Source: an uncultured Lachnospiraceae bacterium
Lineage (GTDB): Bacteria; Bacillota; Clostridia; Lachnospirales; Lachnospiraceae
NCBI GenBank assembly: GCA_947168905.1
Contig: CAMVNR010000021.1
Coordinates: 1 to 32,458 of the forward strand
Direction: 5' to 3'
DNA length: 32,458 nucleotides
The notes beneath the pieces are model-generated. The model did no database searches. It had not been told where the DNA came from and saw nothing but the letters and a program-made list of their open reading frames with translations. The translations under genes were made by a program, and so were the position numbers. Of this stretch, positions 15,813 through 22,708 are shown one piece after another. Each line of letters starts with the position of its first letter. Position 1 is the stretch's first letter.

Positions 15813-17390
15813 ATGAATCTTCTGATTGTGGATGATGAATATTACCTGGTTCAGGGACTGAAAAACCGTATCCGCTGGAATGAGTACGGGATCGATACCG
15901 TACTGGAAGCCTACAGCGCCGAACAGGCGCTTCAGATGTATCAGGAGAACCGGATCGACATCCTTCTTGCCGATGTGGAAATGCCGCGGGAAAACGGACT
16001 GTCCCTGATCCGGAAGGTGATCGAACAGGGATATGATTCAATCAACATTCTCCTGACCGGACATGCGGACTTCAACTATGCCAAGGAAGCGATCCAGCTC
16101 AGGGTTTTCGATTATCTGGTCAAGCCGATCGAAAGCGCCCAGCTGGTGCTTGTGATCACACGGGCCAGAGAGGAACTCGAGCGGCAAAGACAGGCACAGA
16201 AAGCAGCTGGAAGGCTGAAGAGAGAGCACTTCTGGCAGCTTCTGTACTCGGGCGAGCTTCCGGCACAGGATGCCGATGCGATTACGGAGCATCTGGAAAG
16301 CGCCGGCATCGAGGATATTTCCATCGAAGATCACTTCTATTACAGCTATCTCGTGGTAAAAAAGGACCGTTCCGAAATATCGGACGTGACTTCCCCGGAC
16401 GCCGCGCCTGCGATGCATGCTGACATTCGCGAGCTTCTGTCGGAAGATTCCTGCGCCGCGGCAGCGGACCGGAGGGGATATATGATCAGCACGCGCTGCG
16501 ATACGGGAGTCTCCCAGGGCGAGCTTCATGAACGCTGTGAAGCGCTCGTGAAAAAGCTTAGTGAGATGCACCCCGATCACAGTTTCGTACTGTATACCTT
16601 TTCGGAAGCGCCGCTTCTGGCGGCGCCGTACGCGGCGGAACTTCTGTCCCAGTATGCGCTCCGCATTCTGACAAACGGCAGCCAGGTGGTGTCTATTACC
16701 AGCACGGAGCAGATCGATCGGCTGAAAGAAGATCGAAATTCCGTGCTGATTCCGATGCAGAACTGGCGCGAACTGCTTCTGGAAGGGAAGTCGGAGGACA
16801 TTTTGTTTCAAATCCGGGGTCTCCTCGAGCGCAGGAACAGAGTTTATTCCGTCAAATATCTGTCAATCATTTTCTACGGACTTCTGGACCTCGTGATTTC
16901 CGTTTTTTCCGAGCAGAAGCGCTCCGCGGGTGAGATGCTGGCGGAGGTTTCACACAGCGCGGACTTTGCAATGGCTTCCAGTTCTCCCGAAAGCCTTCTT
17001 CGCTGGTCTGAAAGCCTGTTAAGAGAAGCGGATATGAGCCTGCGCAGGGAAAAGGAATCCGGAAGCCTCGTAAAGAAGGTGAAGGATTATATCGAAGATC
17101 ATTTTCGTGATCCGGAGCTGGACCGCACGCAGATCGCAGAATATGTTCACATTTCAACGGACTATCTCTCCTACCTTTTCCATAAGGAAACGGGAGGCGT
17201 GCTTTCCTCCTATATCGCCGAGCAGAGAATCGCTGCGGCTAAAGAACTCCTTCTTTCCACAGATCTGACGCTTGAAGAGGTGGGCGAGCGCTGCGGTTTT
17301 TCAAACAGCACCTATTTCCACCGGCAGTTTAAGAAAATTACCGGAAACACACCGAGCACTTATCGTAAAAATGCCGGAAAAAGATCATAG
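15813..17390 (+). CDS. YesN-like response regulator, receiver plus AraC-type DNA-binding domain
   Basis: A 525-residue regulator. The receiver domain (about 1-120) has acidic pair D7/D8, phospho-acceptor D54 in LLADVEMP and K104 in DYLVKPIE. A middle region of about 300 residues, typical of YesN proteins, has no motif I can name. The C-terminal AraC/XylS double helix-turn-helix (about 420-520) contains QIAEYVHISTDYLSYLFHKE and CGFSNSTYFHRQFKK. Phosphorylated by the kinase next to it, it should bind direct repeats near target promoters. Two such repeats lie directly downstream at 17398-17429, in front of the importer. Start: ATG 15813 after GGAGG, 12 bases from the kinase stop, so translation is likely coupled. 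The transcript may end before 17401, but no clear terminator is visible. Confidence 0.93.
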   Translation: MNLLIVDDEYYLVQGLKNRIRWNEYGIDTVLEAYSAEQALQMYQENRIDILLADVEMPRENGLSLIRKVIEQGYDSINILLTGHADFNYAKEAIQLRVFDYLVKPIESAQLVLVITRAREELERQRQAQKAAGRLKREHFWQLLYSGELPAQDADAITEHLESAGIEDISIEDHFYYSYLVVKKDRSEISDVTSPDAAPAMHADIRELLSEDSCAAAADRRGYMISTRCDTGVSQGELHERCEALVKKLSEMHPDHSFVLYTFSEAPLLAAPYAAELLSQYALRILTNGSQVVSITSTEQIDRLKEDRNSVLIPMQNWRELLLEGKSEDILFQIRGLLERRNRVYSVKYLSIIFYGLLDLVISVFSEQKRSAGEMLAEVSHSADFAMASSSPESLLRWSESLLREADMSLRREKESGSLVKKVKDYIEDHFRDPELDRTQIAEYVHISTDYLSYLFHKETGGVLSSYIAEQRIAAAKELLLSTDLTLEEVGERCGFSNSTYFHRQFKKITGNTPSTYRKNAGKRS

Positions 17391-17397
17391 CATCGCG

Positions 17398-17429
17398 GAA
17401 TTGTTCAGCGATATCAAAGAATTGTACAG
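17398..17429 (+). promoter_or_regulatory. Pair of direct repeats, probable response-regulator binding site
   Basis: GAATTGTTCAG (17398-17408) and GAATTGTACAG (17419-17429) match at 10 of 11 positions and start exactly 21 bases apart, two helical turns. The second touches the -35 of the importer promoter. This is the arrangement expected for an AraC-type activator. A second pair, ACAAAGTGACGA (17431-17442) and ACAAAATGACGA (17463-17474), lies 32 bases apart over the promoter. Confidence 0.55.
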
Positions 17430-17456
17430 GACAAAGTGACGATTTCATGGTATCCT
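17428..17456 (+). promoter_or_regulatory. Extended -10 promoter of the ABC importer operon
   Basis: AGGACA (17428-17433), 17 bases, then TATCCT (17451-17456) preceded by TGG (extended -10). The poor -35 and good extended -10 fit an activator-dependent promoter. The start would be near 17463, about 60 bases before the gene. Confidence 0.6.
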
Positions 17457-17523
17457 TTTCGTACAAAATGACGAAACGGCCTTTCGGTCTTTAACGCCAG
17501 AAATCAACCAAAAGGAGAAAAAC

Positions 17524-19122
17524 ATGAGAAAAGTATTAGCTATGATGCTCGCTCTCGTCCTTGCGCTGTCTGTTCTTGCAGGCTGCACCAACGGAGGAAA
17601 CAGCGGCAACAAGCCTGCTGACAACCAGACTACTGAGGCTGCACAGGAAGGCGATCAGTCTGCAGCTGAAAAGGCAATTGCGGACCGTAAGGCTTCCGGC
17701 AATATGCCCACCGTTACCATCTGCTTCGGCAACTTCGCCGGCAAGCCGGCCGGTGTTGACCGTATCGGCGCTGCGATGAGCAAGATCACCGAAGAAAAGC
17801 TCGGCATCAAGGTAGAGCTTACGATCGACAGTATCGGCGCTCTTTCCCAGCAGATGAACCTGGACCTTGCTTCCGGCAACGCTCCCGACCTTTTCAACGG
17901 CCTTCTGGGCGGCTTCATGTCTTCTGTCAACGCAGGTTATCTGTACGACCTCGAAGAGGACGGTCTGATTGATACCTACGGCGCAGGCATCAAGGAATGC
18001 TTCAAAGAGATCGAGCTGAACGGCTGCCGCGTGAACGGCACCCTGTACGGCGTTCCGGTTAAGAAGGACGACGCTGCCGGCATGTTCGGCATCTCGATCC
18101 CGGCTGAATACCTGGATACGATCGGCTACGACTACGCTTCCAAGTATGCAAACGAAGGCGATGAGATCATCTACACCGACCTCGACGAAATCGAAGGCAT
18201 CCTGACTCAGCTGAAGGAAGCTTATCCGGACAAGACCACGTTCTTCATGGATGCAACTTCTGTTATGTCTCAGTGCCTTGAGATCGACAACATCGGCAAC
18301 GACTACTTCGGCGCTCTCTGCGATCCGTGCAACAGCCTTGAAGTTACCAACCCCTTCGAGGATGAGAAGTATTATGAGCTTTGCCGCCGTATGTACCACT
18401 GGAACCACGACCTCGGGTTCTTCAGCATGGACGCTGCGACAACCGACGTTGCTACGACCGTTCAGGTTAAGTCCGGCAGCCTCTGCGCATACAAGACCGC
18501 TACGAAGCCCGGCATCAAGCAGCAGGAATCCAACCTCTGCGGTATGCCCGTAATCATTTTCCAGTGCGGTCCTGACTTCAAGAAGGCTTCCACCTACGGC
18601 ACGATGCCCTGGGTTATGAACCACGCTACCGAGGATCCGATTGCTTCCATGCAGGTTCTGAACGAGCTTTACACCAACCCTGAACTCATGACTCTGATGT
18701 GCTGGGGCGAAGAAGGCAAGGAATGGAAACTGGCAGAAGACGGCCAGCACATCACTTTTGCTGACGGCGTTGACGCTCAGAATTCCGAGTACTACAACAA
18801 CACCAACTGGGAACTTCCGAACCAGTTCATCGCGAAGATCTGGGAAGGCGACGAACTGACCCTTTGGGACAGAATGCAGAAGTTCAACGACGAGGCTCGT
18901 ACCTCCAAGGCCATGGGCTTCACCTGGGACAACAGCGACGTTTCCAACGAGTATTCCGCTCTGACGAACGTTTACGAAGAGTACAGAAAGCAGCTTGAAC
19001 TCGGCTTTGTGGATCCGGATGTGGTTATTCCGGAAATGGTCGAGAGACTGAAACAGGCTGGTCTTGAGAAGTACATGCAGGCGAAGGCTGATGCTCTGAA
19101 GGCTTGGGCTGACGCGCAGTAA
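17524..19122 (+). CDS. ABC transporter extracellular sugar-binding lipoprotein (LplA-like)
   Basis: A 532-residue solute-binding lipoprotein. A lipoprotein signal peptide ends in lipobox LAGC with lipidated C21. A low-complexity linker (about 22-55, rich in N, G, T, E, Q) and a family-1-type binding domain follow, with LDLASGNAPDLFNG near 117-130. It captures oligosaccharides or glycosides outside the membrane and delivers them to the permeases encoded next. The codons are strongly biased (GCT, GGC, AAG, TTC, AAC), more than in the glycosidase genes, which indicates high expression. One side effect is an equally long open frame on the opposite strand. Start: ATG 17524 after AAAGGAGAAA. No ATPase gene accompanies the operon. 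The ligand is not known. Confidence 0.94.
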   Translation: MRKVLAMMLALVLALSVLAGCTNGGNSGNKPADNQTTEAAQEGDQSAAEKAIADRKASGNMPTVTICFGNFAGKPAGVDRIGAAMSKITEEKLGIKVELTIDSIGALSQQMNLDLASGNAPDLFNGLLGGFMSSVNAGYLYDLEEDGLIDTYGAGIKECFKEIELNGCRVNGTLYGVPVKKDDAAGMFGISIPAEYLDTIGYDYASKYANEGDEIIYTDLDEIEGILTQLKEAYPDKTTFFMDATSVMSQCLEIDNIGNDYFGALCDPCNSLEVTNPFEDEKYYELCRRMYHWNHDLGFFSMDAATTDVATTVQVKSGSLCAYKTATKPGIKQQESNLCGMPVIIFQCGPDFKKASTYGTMPWVMNHATEDPIASMQVLNELYTNPELMTLMCWGEEGKEWKLAEDGQHITFADGVDAQNSEYYNNTNWELPNQFIAKIWEGDELTLWDRMQKFNDEARTSKAMGFTWDNSDVSNEYSALTNVYEEYRKQLELGFVDPDVVIPEMVERLKQAGLEKYMQAKADALKAWADAQ

Positions 19123-19168
19123 GAAACCATTCACTGTGAGCTGTTAAAAAGAGATGATTTAATTCAGG

Positions 19169-19216
19169 AGGCAGAGGATCGGGGAATCTAAGCCCCGCGC
19201 CTCTGCCTTTCCTTTC
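19169..19216 (+). terminator. Strong intercistronic hairpin, probable partial terminator
   Basis: AGGCAGAGG (19169-19177) pairs perfectly with CCTCTGCCT (19200-19208). Inside it CGGGG (19180-19184) pairs with CCCCG (19193-19197). TTCCTTTC follows. It lies between the binding-protein and permease genes, where it would lower permease expression or protect the upstream mRNA. Confidence 0.65.
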
Positions 19217-19234
19217 ATGATGAGGAGGGAAAAA

Positions 19235-20179
19235 GTGGCAGCAATCAATAAAGAGAAACTCACCCCGGCAAAAAGAAAAGCGCTGGTTAAGCGGTCGATT
19301 CCGATTTACATCATGATGCTTCCGGGACTGATTTATCTGGTGATCAACAACTACATGCCCATGCCCGGTATTGTTCTTGCCTTCAAGAAATATTCCGCAA
19401 AGTTCGGTATCTACCGTTCTCCGTGGAATGGCTTAAAGAACTTTACCTACCTGTTCTCGACACCGGATGCTCTTGTCATTACCAGAAATACAATCCTTTA
19501 TAATGTGGCGTTTATCATTATCAACCTGATTTTCGCCGTAGCGGTCGCCATCATCCTGTCAGAACTGACGGGAAAGGGCAAGAAGTTCTACCAGTCCGTA
19601 ATTCTTCTGCCGCATCTTCTGTCTGCCGTTATTATCAGCTATCTGGTATTCGCATTCCTGTCCGCTGATAACGGTTTCATCAACAACTCGATCCTGAAGC
19701 CCTTAGGCAAAGAGCCGATTGGTTGGTATGACAACGCGAAATACTGGCCCTTTATCCTGGTTTTTGTAAACCTGTGGAAGGGCATCGGATACAACTGTAT
19801 CATTTACCTGTCAACGATCCTCGGTTTTGACCGTTCTTACTACGAGGCGGCCCGAATCGACGGTGCAACCAAGTGGAAACAGATCACCAAGATCACGCTT
19901 CCTCTTCTGCGTCCCACGATCATCATGCTGTCCCTGATGGCAGTCGGCCGTATTTTCTACTCGGATTTCGGTCTCTTCTACCAGGTGCCGCGTAACTCCG
20001 GAGCGCTTTTCCCGGTTACCAACACGATTGATACCTACGTCTACAGAGCTCTGATCGAGCAGGGCGACATTACGAAGTCTGCCGCAGCCGGTGTGTATCA
20101 GTCACTCGTCGGATTCGTTCTGATCCTGAGCGCGAACCTGCTGGTTCGTAAACTCGATCCGGACAGTGCGTTATTCTAA
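19235..20179 (+). CDS. ABC sugar transporter permease, LplB/UgpA-like (CUT1)
   Basis: A 314-residue membrane protein with about six transmembrane segments and a BPD_transp_1 domain. The EAA loop that docks the ATPase reads YEAARIDGATKWKQITKITL. It forms a heterodimeric channel with the product of the next gene for the substrate delivered by the binding protein. I choose GTG 19235 because AGGAGG (19223-19228) precedes it by 6 bases. ATG 19217 and ATG 19220, in the same frame, lie in the tail of the upstream hairpin without a ribosome binding site. Eighteen bases separate its stop from the second permease. An ATPase must be supplied from elsewhere in the genome, as is common for CUT1 systems. 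Confidence 0.92.
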   Translation: MAAINKEKLTPAKRKALVKRSIPIYIMMLPGLIYLVINNYMPMPGIVLAFKKYSAKFGIYRSPWNGLKNFTYLFSTPDALVITRNTILYNVAFIIINLIFAVAVAIILSELTGKGKKFYQSVILLPHLLSAVIISYLVFAFLSADNGFINNSILKPLGKEPIGWYDNAKYWPFILVFVNLWKGIGYNCIIYLSTILGFDRSYYEAARIDGATKWKQITKITLPLLRPTIIMLSLMAVGRIFYSDFGLFYQVPRNSGALFPVTNTIDTYVYRALIEQGDITKSAAAGVYQSLVGFVLILSANLLVRKLDPDSALF

Positions 20180-20197
20180 GGAAGGGAGGAGAACAAT

Positions 20198-21103
20198 ATG
20201 AAAAGAAAAAGCGTCGGAGAAGAAGGACGTTTCCAAATTCTTGGAAACATCATTATGATTCTGCTCTCGCTGGCAGCGGTTATTCCGCTGATCCTGCTTC
20301 TGATCTCATCCTTTACCGATGACAGTGCTCTTGTAAGAAACGGTTATTCATTTTTCCCGCAGCAGTGGAGCGCCTATGCCTATCAGTACATTTTCACCTC
20401 CGGTAATTCCCTTACAAGGGCTTATCTGATGTCTTTTGTACTGACAGCAATCGGCGTTGTCGTAGGTCTTGCGATCACCACGCTTCTTGCATACGGACTT
20501 TCCAAGAAATTCCTTCCCGGAAGAGGCGTGATCACTTTCCTTGTTGTCTTCACGATGCTGTTCAACGGCGGTCTGGTACCGACCTATATGAACTATGTCA
20601 ACGTCTTCCATGTAAAGGACACTTTCTTTGGTCTGCTGCTTCCGGGCCTTCTGATGAATGCTTTCAACGTCATGATGATGAAATCCTACTTCGTCTCGGG
20701 CGTTCCGGATGAAATCCTGGAAGCCGCCTACATTGACGGTGCGAATGAGTATCAGACTTTCCTGAAGATCGCTTTCCCGCTGGCAAAGCCCATCGTTGCG
20801 ACGATCGCGCTTTTCATCGGCATCGGTTACTGGAACGACTGGATGAACGGTTATGTATACCTGTCCAAGGCTACACACCTGTACACCATCCAGAACCTCC
20901 TGAACCGTATGATGCAGAACATCCAGTTCCTGCAGCAGAACTCTTCCACGATCAGCGGTGCAAATACCGGTCTTGCTTCCATCCCGGCGGTTTCCGTCCG
21001 TATGGCGATGGCAGTATGCGGTATCCTTCCGATCGTTGTCATCTATCCGTTTATTCAGAACAACTTCGTCAAAGGTATTACCCTCGGCGGCGTCAAGGGC
21101 TGA
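20198..21103 (+). CDS. ABC sugar transporter permease, YtcP/UgpE-like (CUT1)
   Basis: A 301-residue permease with about six transmembrane segments. Its EAA loop is LEAAYIDGANEYQTFLKIAF, followed by PLAKPIVATIALF. The C-terminal FIQNNFVKGITLGGVKG is characteristic of the second permease of LplABC-like importers. It pairs with the permease encoded 18 bases upstream. Start: ATG 20198 after GGGAGGAG. The codon preferences resemble those of the binding protein, so the three genes form one regulon unit. A strong intrinsic terminator at 21117-21147 ends the operon. The transported substrate cannot be derived from sequence. Confidence 0.93.
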   Translation: MKRKSVGEEGRFQILGNIIMILLSLAAVIPLILLLISSFTDDSALVRNGYSFFPQQWSAYAYQYIFTSGNSLTRAYLMSFVLTAIGVVVGLAITTLLAYGLSKKFLPGRGVITFLVVFTMLFNGGLVPTYMNYVNVFHVKDTFFGLLLPGLLMNAFNVMMMKSYFVSGVPDEILEAAYIDGANEYQTFLKIAFPLAKPIVATIALFIGIGYWNDWMNGYVYLSKATHLYTIQNLLNRMMQNIQFLQQNSSTISGANTGLASIPAVSVRMAMAVCGILPIVVIYPFIQNNFVKGITLGGVKG

Positions 21104-21116
21104 TCGGACTTTACTT

Positions 21117-21147
21117 ACGCGCAGGGCATCGGCCCTGCGCGTTTTTT
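21117..21147 (+). terminator. Intrinsic terminator of the importer operon
   Basis: CGCGCAGGGC (21118-21127) pairs perfectly with GCCCTGCGCG (21132-21141) around a 4-base loop, followed by six T. An A-T pair at 21117/21142 can lengthen the stem. Confidence 0.93.
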
Positions 21148-21164
21148 AATAACCCGCTTTCCCG

Positions 21165-21215
21165 CTGCCTTCCTCTTTAAGGGGAAGGTGTCAGCGAAGC
21201 TGACAGATGAGGTGC
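21165..21215 (+). repeat. Short interspersed repeat-like element with two hairpins
   Basis: CCTTCCTC (21168-21175) pairs with GGGGAAGG (21181-21188), and TGTCAGC (21189-21195) with GCTGACA (21199-21205). GATGAGGTG follows. The same string, with small variations, is familiar to me from many gut Clostridia intergenic regions, so I take it as a copy of an interspersed repeat. Only one copy lies in this window. Confidence 0.5.
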
Positions 21216-21237
21216 AGTCAGAAAGGAATTATTCATT

Positions 21238-22518
21238 ATGGCAAGAGCTTACTTAACAGAGGTCCGTGTTACAGACTTCGGACCCTACGTAACCAAAATT
21301 ATTCTTCCGCTTGACGGAAAAGTGAAGGAGGGCGCGGTTGACTGCGATACCTTCTCTGTCTATGTCCGGCGGCTGGACAAATGCGGAAAGCAGCTTCTCG
21401 TGCAGAAGTTCCGTTCCTTTGACCCGAATGTGCCGAAGGATATGGTCGAAAGCCGCGGCTTCCTGACCGTAACGGCGGCGTATCCTTCGGATCTTGAAGG
21501 AAACTGCATGGAAGAATCGGATATTGTGACGCTTGAGATCAAGCACGGCCCCGGCCAGTGGCTCAGCTCCGAGCTTGGACAGGACGGCCCGTTCAATACG
21601 TTTATCAATTCGGCGCATACGATTACCCAGGTGAAGCCTTTCCAGGATGAGAAGGACATCGTGACGGGCCTCGTATTTGACAATAAGATCAAGACCATGA
21701 ATCCGGACCTTTACGGCTGGATCAACAGCGTTTCTTCTTATGAAGCCTGTCCGCTTCGCTATGGATACTTTGTCCCGCAGGGCCTCGGCGAGAAGAAACC
21801 CCTCGTCATCTGGCTCCACGGCGCGGGAGAGGGCGGGAAGGATGTTACGGCTGCCTATGCCGGAAACAAAGTGACCGCACTTTCGAGCGGCCTGGTACAG
21901 AGCTTCTTCGGCGAAGGCGGCGCTTATGTGCTGGCCCCGCAGACCGAGACCTTCTGGATGGATTCCGGCACCGGCGGAATCGAAGCGAACGGAAAGACCA
22001 AGTACGGCCCGGCATTAAAGGCCTGCATCGACGAATTTATAGCAGATAATCCTTCGATCGATACCAACCGCATCTTTATCGGAGGCGACTCGAACGGCGG
22101 CTTCATGACCGTCCGCATGATCCTCGACTATCCGGGCTTCTTCGCGGCGGCCTTCCCGGTCTGTGAAGCGCTTCCCGACAAGTGCATCAGCGACGAAGAG
22201 CTTGCGAAGATCAAGGACCTGCCGATCTGGTTTGTCGCGGCGAAGACCGATACGCTGGTTCCGCCGGCGGAGTATGCACTTCCCACCTATAAACGCCTGG
22301 TGGAAGCCGGAAATAAAGACGTGCACTTCAGCTACTGGGACAAGATCGAAGACCTGCACGGTCTTGCGGACCCGGTAGACGGAAAGCCCTACGAATATTT
22401 CGGCCACTTCTCCTGGATCCCTGTTTTCAATAACGACTGCGATTTCGACTTTGACGGATCGAAGGTTGTGTGCGGCGGCGAGGAAGTGTCCCTGCTGCAG
22501 TGGCTTGGAAAACACTGA
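21238..22518 (+). CDS. Alpha/beta-hydrolase esterase with N-terminal Ig-like domain (EstA/feruloyl-esterase-like)
   Basis: A 426-residue serine hydrolase. Residues about 1-165 form a beta-rich domain like the EstA Ig-like module. The rest is an alpha/beta-hydrolase of the depolymerase/prolyl-oligopeptidase-like esterase type. The probable triad is S285 in GGDSNGG, D338 in KTDTLVPP and H390 in FGHFSW; LVIWLHGAGEGG forms the oxyanion region. It likely removes acetyl, feruloyl or similar groups from plant carbohydrate. No signal peptide, so cytoplasmic. Start: ATG 21238 after AAAGGAA. Terminators on both sides (21117-21147, 22550-22592) make it a single-gene unit, yet I find no convincing promoter in the 90 bases before it, so readthrough from the importer operon is possible. 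Confidence 0.85.
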   Translation: MARAYLTEVRVTDFGPYVTKIILPLDGKVKEGAVDCDTFSVYVRRLDKCGKQLLVQKFRSFDPNVPKDMVESRGFLTVTAAYPSDLEGNCMEESDIVTLEIKHGPGQWLSSELGQDGPFNTFINSAHTITQVKPFQDEKDIVTGLVFDNKIKTMNPDLYGWINSVSSYEACPLRYGYFVPQGLGEKKPLVIWLHGAGEGGKDVTAAYAGNKVTALSSGLVQSFFGEGGAYVLAPQTETFWMDSGTGGIEANGKTKYGPALKACIDEFIADNPSIDTNRIFIGGDSNGGFMTVRMILDYPGFFAAAFPVCEALPDKCISDEELAKIKDLPIWFVAAKTDTLVPPAEYALPTYKRLVEAGNKDVHFSYWDKIEDLHGLADPVDGKPYEYFGHFSWIPVFNNDCDFDFDGSKVVCGGEEVSLLQWLGKH

Positions 22519-22549
22519 CCGGCAGCTTTAGGGTATTGCTGTTCATTAA

Positions 22550-22592
22550 ATTCCCCCGGATTTTACAGATAGTCAGTCCGGGGGAATATTTT
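22550..22592 (+). terminator. Intrinsic terminator after the esterase
   Basis: TTCCCCCGGA (22551-22560) pairs perfectly with TCCGGGGGAA (22577-22586), with one more A-T pair outside. The loop is 16 bases and TATTTT follows. Confidence 0.8.
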
Positions 22593-22708
22593 AAGATTGC
22601 TTAAAAAGCCTTCGGGCTGATGGCGGATGTCCGGGAAAAAGGCTCATCGGCGATGATGCGGCTCGGCCTGAACGGAAGATAACAATTCAGTAAAAAGGAG
22701 CGAATGCC

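Noticed and set aside
17536-19134. 532-codon open frame on the strand opposite the binding-protein gene
   Set aside because: It mirrors the lipoprotein gene and arises because that gene avoids TTA, CTA and TCA codons. It has no homology I can see and no ribosome binding site.
19217-19234. ATG 19217 or 19220 as start of the first permease
   Set aside because: Both are in the tail of the upstream hairpin with no ribosome binding site; GTG 19235 follows AGGAGG at 6 bases.
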